Origin: JAOZHU01 sp964632845
GTDB taxonomy: Archaea > Thermoproteota > Bathyarchaeia > Bathyarchaeales > Bathycorpusculaceae
Length of the DNA: 64,000 nt
Direction of reading: 5' to 3'
NCBI GenBank assembly: GCA_964632845.1
Contig: CAZWDU010000008.1
Location: forward strand, 22,832 to 86,831
Shown here piece by piece: positions 1 to 7,087 of this stretch; the first letter of the stretch is position 1, and each line of letters begins with the position of its first letter. The notes below the pieces were generated by a model. The model ran no database searches. It saw only the letters and a program-made list of their open reading frames with translations, and was not told where the DNA came from. The position numbers were made by a program, and so were the translations under genes.

Positions 1-925
1 CCTCGTTTTCGTTGAAGTTGTGCATTTTCAGCCAAGCGGAGTTAACGAAGAGAATCATTCCTTTGAGGTCTGAAACCGCAATTCCTTCGACAGTCTGTTG
101 TGCAATGTTGGAAAGCAAACGAACATGCTCTTCTATCGCCTTGCGTTCAGTGACGTCTCGAACGATTGCTAAGCCTTGCCACTTGCCACCGATTTTCATA
201 GCAGACATCGACATCTCCGTTAGAACTGTAACGCCATCTTTACGAACCCCAGGCATCTGAACTATCTTGCCTGGAAAAGCAACCGTGCCTTCTTCTCTTA
301 AACGCGCAAACATTCGTTCGCGAGCTTCATCAAACAACGAGACCCGGTCAAGCGGCATAAGAATATCAAGTGTCTTGCCAAGCACTTCTTTTGTGTCGTA
401 GCCAAAAATTTTCTGAGCGAAATCATTCCAGAAAATAATCCTGCCCTGTGCGTCAATGAGGATTATGCCGTCTTTTGCAGTCTCGCTTATAGCGCGGAAC
501 TTCTCCTCGCTTGCTCTCAATTCATCCAATGTTCTCTTTCTTTTAGCAGCATTCAACACGGCATTGAACAACACAGCGGCTTCTGACTCTGCGCTACCCG
601 TAATTTCGACGTACTGGTATACGTCAAGATTCAACGCTTCAGGCTCAATTTTTCGCCGTTGTCTTTTCGCGGTTATAAATATGAAAGGGGTGCTGTTTCC
701 GTTTTCTCTCAGGTTTCTCAAAAGCTGCAAACCGTCTTTTTGAAGCAAAGCACAGTTGAATGCAACTGTGTTGTACGTTTCCTGCTTTAAGCGTTTACAT
801 GCGTCTTGAACTGAAGAAACTACATCCACTCGTAAATTCTCTTTTAGCCCCAGCAACTCCCGTGTTTGCTTCAAAGCAGAGAGTGGAGAATCCACAAAGA
901 GAACTGAAATCTGGGGGTCGTACAT
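1..925 (-). CDS. PAS-domain sensor with degenerate receiver domain (3' end cut by window)
   Basis: The reading frame is open from an ATG at 925 to the window edge (308 codons), so the C-terminus, where a kinase domain might lie, is missing. A GGAGGT Shine-Dalgarno sits about 12 nt upstream of the ATG. Residues 1-120 resemble a response-regulator receiver (VLFVDS strand, LQLLRNLREN helix, FIFITA strand). The phosphoacceptor Asp is replaced by Asn (VAFNCALL) and the usual KP switch reads EITG. A PAS domain spans about residues 145-260 (EEKFRAISETAKDGIILID, then FWNDFAQKIFGYD), ending in the PAS/PAC-typical IVRDVTERK. A second PAS domain begins near 275. It is probably a cytoplasmic sensor in phosphotransfer or light/redox signalling. 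The truncated receiver-PAS-PAS identity is well supported; output function is unknown. Confidence 0.85.
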   Translation of the reverse strand, partial: MYDPQISVLFVDSPLSALKQTRELLGLKENLRVDVVSSVQDACKRLKQETYNTVAFNCALLQKDGLQLLRNLRENGNSTPFIFITAKRQRRKIEPEALNLDVYQYVEITGSAESEAAVLFNAVLNAAKRKRTLDELRASEEKFRAISETAKDGIILIDAQGRIIFWNDFAQKIFGYDTKEVLGKTLDILMPLDRVSLFDEARERMFARLREEGTVAFPGKIVQMPGVRKDGVTVLTEMSMSAMKIGGKWQGLAIVRDVTERKAIEEHVRLLSNIAQQTVEGIAVSDLKGMILFVNSAWLKMHNFNENE

Positions 926-1211
926 TAAAACAAATTACCTCCCACGAAGCAGCTGCACTCTACGTGTATGTGCTCCTACATGCACCGCGTTTAAAAATTA
1001 GAAACGCTTGAATATAAATTCAATAGCCGTAATTCGAATAAAACTGCTACCCCATTTTTAATAATAGCCGAGCGCAACCAAGATGAACAATACTGTAGAA
1101 AAAGTTCAAACTGTTGACTTTTCAGCTGAAACAACGAACTAGAAATAGTGATGAAATTACTTCCAGAAGAAAAGTTATAAGTTTTTCACAGGCATGTACA
1201 ATTGATGGAAT

Positions 1212-1544
1212 ATGTCAAGTGAAAAAACAGGCGAGCAAGACAGTGCCGAAAAGATAGTGGCTATGAATGACATATTTGAAGGGTTAATTGCAGACGCGTC
1301 TGAACTGATAGAAGACCTCTATTGGGGCGTCAAAACCTACCTCTTTTACGGACTTATTATGATCCTCTTTGGAGTATCAGAAATAGCTTACAATGCAAAT
1401 GTGATTCAGGAAAGATTCTACATACCGCTATTCATCGCTGGAGCACTATTGTTTGCAGGAGTCGCCCAGATTCTGAACTACTTCAGACTTAGAAGCAAAT
1501 ACGCAAGGTTGTTCGAAATCAAAGACGAACTGAAAAAAGCCTAG
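1212..1544 (+). CDS. Small two-TM membrane protein, unknown function
   Basis: The product has 110 residues. A hydrophilic N-terminus (about 40 residues) precedes two hydrophobic segments, TYLFYGLIMILFGVSEIAY and FYIPLFIAGALLFAGVAQIL, and a basic C-terminal tail (RLRSKYARLFEIKDELKKA). The ATG at 1212 is preferred because the nearby ATG at 1205 is out of frame and stops at once. The gene ends 11 nt before the downstream winged-helix gene, so the two are probably co-transcribed. I do not recognise a family. A small regulatory or scaffold membrane protein paired with a DNA-binding protein is an inference. Confidence 0.7.
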   Translation: MSSEKTGEQDSAEKIVAMNDIFEGLIADASELIEDLYWGVKTYLFYGLIMILFGVSEIAYNANVIQERFYIPLFIAGALLFAGVAQILNYFRLRSKYARLFEIKDELKKA

Positions 1545-1555
1545 GAGACCTCGCG

Positions 1556-1861
1556 ATGTCTTTTCCTAGGAGAGCACCAACGACAATAGCCTTAGAGCTA
1601 CTTGATTGCATAGACGAAAAAGGCGGCAGAGCCTCAAAATGGGATTTGATTAAAATCGTTGGAAACGAAGCTCAGTTCCAGCAGTGGATAAATAACTTTC
1701 TCTACAAAGAGAAAATTATTGAAGAAATCCATGAAGCCAACCATTTTTTCTACAAGAAAACTGAAAGCGGCGAACTCTTCCACAAATTACTAAGAAATGG
1801 AAAAGTAGTGCACGCCCTCTTGCGGGTAAGCGGAAAAAGACTGCGCCGAACCCACAAGTAA
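1556..1861 (+). CDS. Winged-helix DNA-binding protein
   Basis: This 101-residue basic protein has a helix-turn-helix-like pattern (ALELLDCIDEKGGRASKWDL followed by IVGNEAQFQQWINNFLYKEK), a beta-wing segment (IIEEIHEANHFFYKKTESG) and a basic tail (GKRLRRTHK). This layout is common in small archaeal winged-helix regulators. It lies 11 nt downstream of the small membrane protein, suggesting one operon. The ligand and target are not visible. Confidence 0.7.
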   Translation: MSFPRRAPTTIALELLDCIDEKGGRASKWDLIKIVGNEAQFQQWINNFLYKEKIIEEIHEANHFFYKKTESGELFHKLLRNGKVVHALLRVSGKRLRRTHK

Positions 1862-1904
1862 CGTATGAGCCAACCATTTGTGAAGTGCACTGTGCACATT
1901 AAGC

Positions 1905-2546
1905 TTAGCACCATTTCTTGAGGAAACCTTCAGCTTGAACACGCAAAGTTAGCCTAGAACTGTTAAGCTGCCTCTCAACGAAAGCGAGCACCTTCTCTTT
2001 TTGCGTAACCTTGTCGAAAAACAAATCAAAAGCCCCAATCGCGTGCTCAGCGATGACGCGTTTGCACTCGTCAGTTAAATGCGGCGTAACAGAGAGGCTT
2101 TCAACCGTTAAAAGCTTCTCAGTAATCTTTGGAACAAGGTACGGCTTTGCCAACGCGATTTTTCCAGAATTACCGACAACGTTAGCCACAGTAACCATGT
2201 ACTCGTCGTTCAAAAAACTGTAGTACCTGTCGAAAACAGCGTCAAACTTTTGTTCGCTGTCCACTTTAGCCAAGTTCGCAATTATTGCCATGGCGTTCCA
2301 CGTTAGAATACGGTACTTGCTGCTTAAGAGCGCCACGAAGGTGCCCATGTGTGGATACAGTTTCTCTGGATGCTCAGCGCTAAGGTCCATCAGTATCTTG
2401 GCGCAGCCGTAGCGGATTGCCGCTTTCGGCGAGGTGACGCCGTTAATCAGTGTAGGCAGCAGATTGAAATCTTGTTCAACTTTTTGCCGTAACTCGTCTT
2501 TTGACAAAGTCTTGTCTGCGAGTTTTCTTAACAATTCGTTCTCCAT
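1905..2546 (-). CDS. HEAT/armadillo-like helical repeat protein
   Basis: The 213 residues are almost wholly helical, with repeated paired-helix units such as SPKAAIRYGCAKILMDLSAE, KYRILTWNAMAIIANLAKVD and LTLRVQAEGFLKKW. These match the HEAT-repeat pattern, with hydrophobic residues at fixed spacing and a turn Asp/Pro. It has no signal peptide or TM segment, so it is cytoplasmic. HEAT proteins usually serve as protein-binding scaffolds. The partner here is unknown. The gene faces the upstream winged-helix gene tail to tail. Confidence 0.65.
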   Translation of the reverse strand: MENELLRKLADKTLSKDELRQKVEQDFNLLPTLINGVTSPKAAIRYGCAKILMDLSAEHPEKLYPHMGTFVALLSSKYRILTWNAMAIIANLAKVDSEQKFDAVFDRYYSFLNDEYMVTVANVVGNSGKIALAKPYLVPKITEKLLTVESLSVTPHLTDECKRVIAEHAIGAFDLFFDKVTQKEKVLAFVERQLNSSRLTLRVQAEGFLKKWC

Positions 2547-2659
2547 GAAGAATCACTTCAGCTACCATTGTGCTGTCAGGCGTTTTGCGATTTAAAACTT
2601 TTGAATACCACTACTGCGCGACTTAGCCAAATGGAAAAGACAGCGAACAGTTGCAGAGT

Positions 2660-3034
2660 CTACTTTCCAGACGGCAGTTTGTAGGCTAAGCCTGAGAACA
2701 GAGCCACTAGCTTGTCTTCTTTGCTGATTGTTATGTTGTATAAGGCGAAAGTTTTGCCTTCGGAGACTTTTGTAGCTTCAGCTGTCAGAACATCGCCTTC
2801 TGAGCTGGGTTTGAGGTAATTTATGCTCACTTGAACCGCGACTGCTCTTGTGTCTCCGAAGTTCACGGCTTCCGCAAACGCGCAATCTGCCAGCGTGAAA
2901 ATTGCCCCGCCGTGAGTGGCGCCTAAGAAGTTCGTGTGTTCTTTGGAAACTTTCATAGATACTTTCGAGCAGCCGTCTTTCACGTCGAGAACCTTGATGC
3001 CTAATAATTCTCGGAAATAGTCAGTTCTCTTCAA
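2660..3034 (-). CDS. PaaI-like hotdog-fold acyl-CoA thioesterase
   Basis: The 124-residue hotdog protein carries the PaaI/YdiI signature: NFLGATHGGAIFTLADCAFA contains the HGG motif and the downstream acidic residue on the central helix. This family hydrolyses acyl-CoA or aryl-CoA such as phenylacetyl-CoA. The start is a TTG inside the last codons of livM (14 nt overlap), so it is translationally coupled as the last gene of the amino-acid transport and IOR block. There it would release CoA from blocked or surplus acyl-CoA made by IOR and the PaaK-like ligase. The substrate is inferred from context. Confidence 0.85.
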   Translation of the reverse strand: MKRTDYFRELLGIKVLDVKDGCSKVSMKVSKEHTNFLGATHGGAIFTLADCAFAEAVNFGDTRAVAVQVSINYLKPSSEGDVLTAEATKVSEGKTFALYNITISKEDKLVALFSGLAYKLPSGK

Positions 3035-4076
3035 TTTTCTTCGCCTTGCTTGTGTCTTTGAAAAAGTAATCGTAAGCCTTACGTAGATAAGTATAAGCTT
3101 TAGGCAGCAGGGATGATATGCCTTTGGGAAGGAAAATTACCACCAGAATGAGGAAAAGACCTTCGCCTGCAAACATGAAGTAGGGACCAATATTGCTCAC
3201 TCCTGGAAAGATGGGGCTCAGAGGCTGCAAAAATGGGTATGTAAGAGGCATGAAAGATTCAATTGAGTATATGATAATTGACCCTATTATTGGCCCTTCT
3301 ATTGTGCCTAATCCGCCGATTACGGACATAATAAGCGGCATAAAAGAGTTATCAATGCTGAAAATGTCAAGTTGTATGAAAAGCTGGGATTCAGCGCAAA
3401 GACCACCTGCCAAGCCTGCAAAAAAGGTGCTGATAACGAACGCTAACAACTTGTATTTCCACGTGTTGATGCCGATCATTTTAGCTTCAGACTCGTTTTC
3501 GCGAATAGCCTTGAAAGCCAAACCCCATTTTGACCGCATCACCCAGAAAATGGCAGCTATAGAAGCTGCGGCTATTGCCAACGTAACGTAATAAAAGGGT
3601 ACACCTTGAGGAACGATTGACGGCGTTGCAAACCCGTCAACACCATGAAAAACGCTGTCAAACTGGCTAAATATAGTACCTATAATTATCGCAAAGCCAA
3701 AGGTAACCATCCCCAAGAACCACGCTTTCAATCTGACACACGCGAGACCAATCAGAAGACCGATAATTGCTGAGATTATAGCGCCCAAGAAGAGCCCAAT
3801 TAGTGGGGGAACGCCTAAACTAACAGCTGACAAAGCTGAGGCGAAGCCACCGATGCCTAGAAACGCTGCATGACCCAGTGAACCCTGCCCTGAATAGGCT
3901 AAAAGGTTCCAACTTGAGGCGTAGACTGCCAAAATAAGTATCATCGTGAAAACGTGACCTAGAACATATTCGCCTCTCACAAAAACGGGAAGAACGGCTG
4001 CGAATGCTATCGCCACCAAGGCATATTGGAATTTCCTTGAATGGAGTAACTCGACAAGCTCGGTTTTGATGTCCAT
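3021..4076 (-). CDS. livM: Branched-chain amino acid-type ABC transporter permease LivM
   Basis: The 351-residue permease has many TM segments and LivM signatures: AVYASSWNLLAYSGQGSLGH, FGFAIIIGTI, and the EAA-like loop FKAIRENESEAKMIGINTWK with FFAGLAGGLCA after it. It belongs to the HAAT family (branched-chain or other hydrophobic amino acids). A hydrophilic Lys-rich tail faces the cytoplasm. Its ATG directly abuts the livH stop codon, so it pairs with LivH. The thioesterase start overlaps its 3' end. Confidence 0.93.
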   Translation of the reverse strand: MDIKTELVELLHSRKFQYALVAIAFAAVLPVFVRGEYVLGHVFTMILILAVYASSWNLLAYSGQGSLGHAAFLGIGGFASALSAVSLGVPPLIGLFLGAIISAIIGLLIGLACVRLKAWFLGMVTFGFAIIIGTIFSQFDSVFHGVDGFATPSIVPQGVPFYYVTLAIAAASIAAIFWVMRSKWGLAFKAIRENESEAKMIGINTWKYKLLAFVISTFFAGLAGGLCAESQLFIQLDIFSIDNSFMPLIMSVIGGLGTIEGPIIGSIIIYSIESFMPLTYPFLQPLSPIFPGVSNIGPYFMFAGEGLFLILVVIFLPKGISSLLPKAYTYLRKAYDYFFKDTSKAKKIEEN

Positions 4077-4955
4077 TTATTCACCTTTCTCCCCGAAGAG
4101 CCCCGTGGGTCTGATAACGAGAACTATAATTAGCAGGGCGAAGGCAATGGCGTCTTGCCAAATCCCGCCCAACAGGTAAACTGCGGTGTTCTCAGCGATG
4201 CCGTACAGCAAGCCGCCAATTACTGCGCCAGGTATGCTGCCCAGCCCGCCGAGTATGATTATTGCAAAAGCTTTGATTGTGGGAAGCGCTCCAATGGCTG
4301 GATTGAACGGAAATAGTATGCCATACAGTGCACCTGCTGCGCCAGCCAGTGCTGCGCCAAGTGCAAAGGTGAAAATGTAAACTTTTTTGATGTTAATGCC
4401 CATCAGCATTGCTGTGTCGCTTTTTTGGCTGGTTGCGGTCATGGCTAAACCAATCTTGGTTTTTTTAGTCAGCAACACCAATCCAATAAGTATCACAATT
4501 ACGGTAATCATTGCTAGTATTCGGTCATAACCTATAGCAACTTCGCCGAGTGAAAGGCTGAGCCCTGCTAGAGGGCTTGGAATGCGTATATTGTAGTTAC
4601 GTTCCCACAAAAGAGTAGCAGCATTTTCAAACACATAGATGAGACCTAGACTGATGAAAATTTCGTTAAGTTTGTCAGTTCCGCGAATCCTTCGGAAAGC
4701 AAACAGTTCAAGGGCTACTCCGATTAGAGCAACAGAAGCCATGGAAACAAGAATTGAAAGGTACGGGTTCAAGCCAGCGAGCGTTGTGACTTCATAGGCT
4801 ACGAAAGCTCCAACCATCAGCAGTTGTCCGTGAGCAAAATTCACTAGTTTCATGACGCCGAAAATTATGTTCAGTCCGGTTGCCAAGAGAATGTAAATGC
4901 AACCGTTCGCGATGCCCCAGAGCAACGTTTCAATGAGTCCAGAGGTAGTTATCAT
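4077..4955 (-). CDS. livH: Branched-chain amino acid-type ABC transporter permease LivH
   Basis: The 292-residue polytopic permease has the LivH hallmarks NIIFGVMKLVNFAHGQLLMV, FISLGLIYVFENA and the coupling loop ATSQKSDTAMLMGINIKKVY, followed by FALGAALAGAAGALYG. It forms the translocation pore with LivM. It starts from an ATG at 4955, 83 nt downstream of livK. A TATA-like element and a T-tract lie in that gap, so livHM may have its own promoter as well as read-through from upstream. Confidence 0.93.
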   Translation of the reverse strand: MITTSGLIETLLWGIANGCIYILLATGLNIIFGVMKLVNFAHGQLLMVGAFVAYEVTTLAGLNPYLSILVSMASVALIGVALELFAFRRIRGTDKLNEIFISLGLIYVFENAATLLWERNYNIRIPSPLAGLSLSLGEVAIGYDRILAMITVIVILIGLVLLTKKTKIGLAMTATSQKSDTAMLMGINIKKVYIFTFALGAALAGAAGALYGILFPFNPAIGALPTIKAFAIIILGGLGSIPGAVIGGLLYGIAENTAVYLLGGIWQDAIAFALLIIVLVIRPTGLFGEKGE

Positions 4956-4990
4956 ATCATTCAGCTTTCACATATGTTCTCATGATAGCT

Positions 4991-5000
4991 ATTTAAAATA
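4991..5000 (-). promoter_or_regulatory. TATA-like element before livHM
   Basis: On the minus strand the AT-rich TATTTTAAAT lies about 40 nt upstream of the livH ATG. That fits an archaeal TATA box with transcription starting near 4970. It may be an internal promoter allowing livHM and the thioesterase to be expressed apart from the upstream genes. Confidence 0.45.
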
Positions 5001-5009
5001 TACGAGACT

Positions 5010-5031
5010 CTAAAAAAAGAAGGAGGGGGGT
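5010..5031 (-). terminator. T-tract terminator downstream of livK
   Basis: Just after the livK stop, the minus strand reads a C-rich stretch followed by CTTCTTTTTTTAG. A run of seven T residues is typical of intrinsic archaeal termination. It would partly separate livK from livHM. Confidence 0.4.
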
Positions 5032-5038
5032 TAGAAGC

Positions 5039-6424
5039 CTAAGGGCTTCCAGGCTCGTAGCCTTCAGGCAGAACGAAATCTCTCTGCTTGAATGAACTTA
5101 TGTCATACATGCTATCAGGATATACCACGAACGGTTTCAGTTCACCAGAAGCAGAGTCCCAAATGAGTTGTTCAATGAAAGTCTGCGGTAAAATCTCATG
5201 ATAGTTAGTGCCGGTGCTGAACGTTATTTTTCCGTTCTCCATTAGCAGCAAGCTCTGGTCCATGTCAGTGGTTTCCAATGCATCTCTGACATTTGTCTTG
5301 TTTAGTGTTCCGGCTCGCTCGACAGCGTTTTTATAGATGTAAATTGCGTCGTAGGTGTCAACGCCCATCATTCCAGGAGTTATGCCATCCCACTTGCTCT
5401 TGTAATTCTCAACGTAAGTTCCGACTTTGGGCAGGTACCATGTGTCTCCTTGCCATTGCGTCGCAACTTTTGATTCCAAGAGTTGGTTGGAACCGGTCTC
5501 TCCTAGAAGCTCGTAGAATTGTGGGTCTTCGCATATTTCAACTGCAATGTAAATAGAGTTTAGTCCAACATCGTTTATTCCTTCCTTTATTATTTCGGCT
5601 GTGTCAGCCGTGAACCCTGCGATGTAGACTGCGTCGGGTTTTGCCTCTTTAATTGAGATTAGTTGCGACTGGTAAGTAGTGGCACTCGCTGAATAGGCTG
5701 CTGTCCCAACGACTTCAACAGGCAAATCGTCTTCTTCTATTATACTTTGAGTAATGTCTCTGACACCTCGCCCGTACCCGTCGTCACGGTAAATAACTGC
5801 AAGCCTCAGTTTTCTGCTAGAGTCAAAGCTATAGGTTGAATCAAGCGTGGGCTTTACACTTTCTGCCAAGAAGTGAGTAACAGTCTCGCTGTAGTCAGCG
5901 ATTGTTGTGCAATAGTGGAACATGTAACTCATACCTTCAGCGTCACCAATGTACAAAGCATTATCCGAGGGTAGACTGCCCCTTCTCGTCACCAAGTTCA
6001 GTGATGCACCAACTATGATGAAGGGAACACGGTTGTTAATTGCCGGAATTTGGCCATTAAGAGTCCCGCCAGTTGTGGCTCCACCGATGAGAATGTCAAC
6101 ATTGTCATCCGTAATAGCGCGAGTTACGGGACCAGCGGTGCTACCGGCAGCATCATCCACTGTGTCAACTAGCACGAAGTCAATATTCACTTTTGTGTGC
6201 CATTCCTCAACCCAGATTCCGCCCGCATCGTTGATTTCGTCAATCGCCAGTTTAGCTGCACGTTCAATGTCTTGTCCCTCTACACTTTGCATACCTGCGA
6301 CTATTCCCATTTTGATGTTCCGCGCTTCAGCAGAAGGAGCTGGGCTCATTTGCCAAACTGCAGCGGCTACAGCAACTATGAGAATCACGACAACAAGCAA
6401 GCCAAGCATTTTTTTATTTGCCAA
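5039..6424 (-). CDS. livK: ABC transporter substrate-binding protein, LivK family
   Basis: The 461-residue extracellular receptor has an N-terminal hydrophobic signal/anchor (MLGLLVVVILIVAVAAAVWQ), then the type I periplasmic-binding fold: KMGIVAGMQSVEGQDIERAA, LAIDEINDAGGI, ILIGGATTGGT, LRLAVIYRDDGYGRGV and PDAVYIAGFTADTAEIIKEG. There is no lipobox Cys, so it is probably held by the uncleaved N-terminal helix, as is common in archaea. The TTG at 6424 has an AAGGAGAA motif at reasonable spacing. An in-frame ATG lies five codons later. The ligand cannot be read from sequence. The neighbouring IOR and PaaK genes suggest aromatic or branched amino acids or their keto acids. Confidence 0.9.
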   Translation of the reverse strand: MANKKMLGLLVVVILIVAVAAAVWQMSPAPSAEARNIKMGIVAGMQSVEGQDIERAAKLAIDEINDAGGIWVEEWHTKVNIDFVLVDTVDDAAGSTAGPVTRAITDDNVDILIGGATTGGTLNGQIPAINNRVPFIIVGASLNLVTRRGSLPSDNALYIGDAEGMSYMFHYCTTIADYSETVTHFLAESVKPTLDSTYSFDSSRKLRLAVIYRDDGYGRGVRDITQSIIEEDDLPVEVVGTAAYSASATTYQSQLISIKEAKPDAVYIAGFTADTAEIIKEGINDVGLNSIYIAVEICEDPQFYELLGETGSNQLLESKVATQWQGDTWYLPKVGTYVENYKSKWDGITPGMMGVDTYDAIYIYKNAVERAGTLNKTNVRDALETTDMDQSLLLMENGKITFSTGTNYHEILPQTFIEQLIWDSASGELKPFVVYPDSMYDISSFKQRDFVLPEGYEPGSP

Positions 6425-6492
6425 TGTTTCATTTTTCTCCTTATTGTTGAATTAAATCCTTTTTCATTACTGCAATGTAAGAGTTAATAAAA

Positions 6493-7086
6493 CTATCCCA
6501 ACTTTACACTTGCCATGCCGAGTTGGAAAGCTCTCAAATTCACATCAACGTATTTTTCCTTAAGTCTACCAGCCATAGCCTTCTTCAACGACTCTTGCCG
6601 AACTGGGTTTTCTGGAAGAGCCGACAGCGCTCCGAGGAGAACCGTGTTCACGACCAACAGGTTTCCAAGCTGGGTGGCGATGCCGATTCCATCAATTTCG
6701 TGAACAACACGCGCTCTCGCCTGTATCATGCTCAACAGCTGTTCTTGACTTAAAGGCTTAGCGGAACAAGTGAACGTAGAGCTAGGCGGCATATACTTGG
6801 TATTCACCACTACAGTGCCTTCAGGCTTTAACATGGGCATTGCCCTTGCAGTTTCAAGCAATTCAAAGCCCAGCACTATATCGGCGGTGCCACGTGCAAT
6901 TAACGGAGCTGGAACCTTGTCGCCGATTCTAACGTGCGCAACTATTGCGCCGCCTCTCTGAGCCATCCCATGAATCTCTGCTTTTGCAACATCAAACCCG
7001 TCAAGCAACGCAGCTTCACAGAAAATATCACTGATAACCACGACACCCTGCCCGCCTACGCCAGCAACAACTATATCCAGCTTCAT
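6493..7086 (-). CDS. iorB: Indolepyruvate:ferredoxin oxidoreductase beta subunit
   Basis: The 197-residue IorB has the family N-terminus DIVVAGVGGQGVVVISDIFC and the AEIHGMAQRGGAIVAHVRIG segment. With IorA it oxidatively decarboxylates aryl-pyruvates (indole-, phenyl- and p-hydroxyphenylpyruvate) to aryl-acetyl-CoA, reducing ferredoxin. The ATG lies one base after the iorA stop, so the two are translationally coupled. The length is normal for the family. Confidence 0.94.
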   Translation of the reverse strand: MKLDIVVAGVGGQGVVVISDIFCEAALLDGFDVAKAEIHGMAQRGGAIVAHVRIGDKVPAPLIARGTADIVLGFELLETARAMPMLKPEGTVVVNTKYMPPSSTFTCSAKPLSQEQLLSMIQARARVVHEIDGIGIATQLGNLLVVNTVLLGALSALPENPVRQESLKKAMAGRLKEKYVDVNLRAFQLGMASVKLG

Positions 7087-7087
7087 T

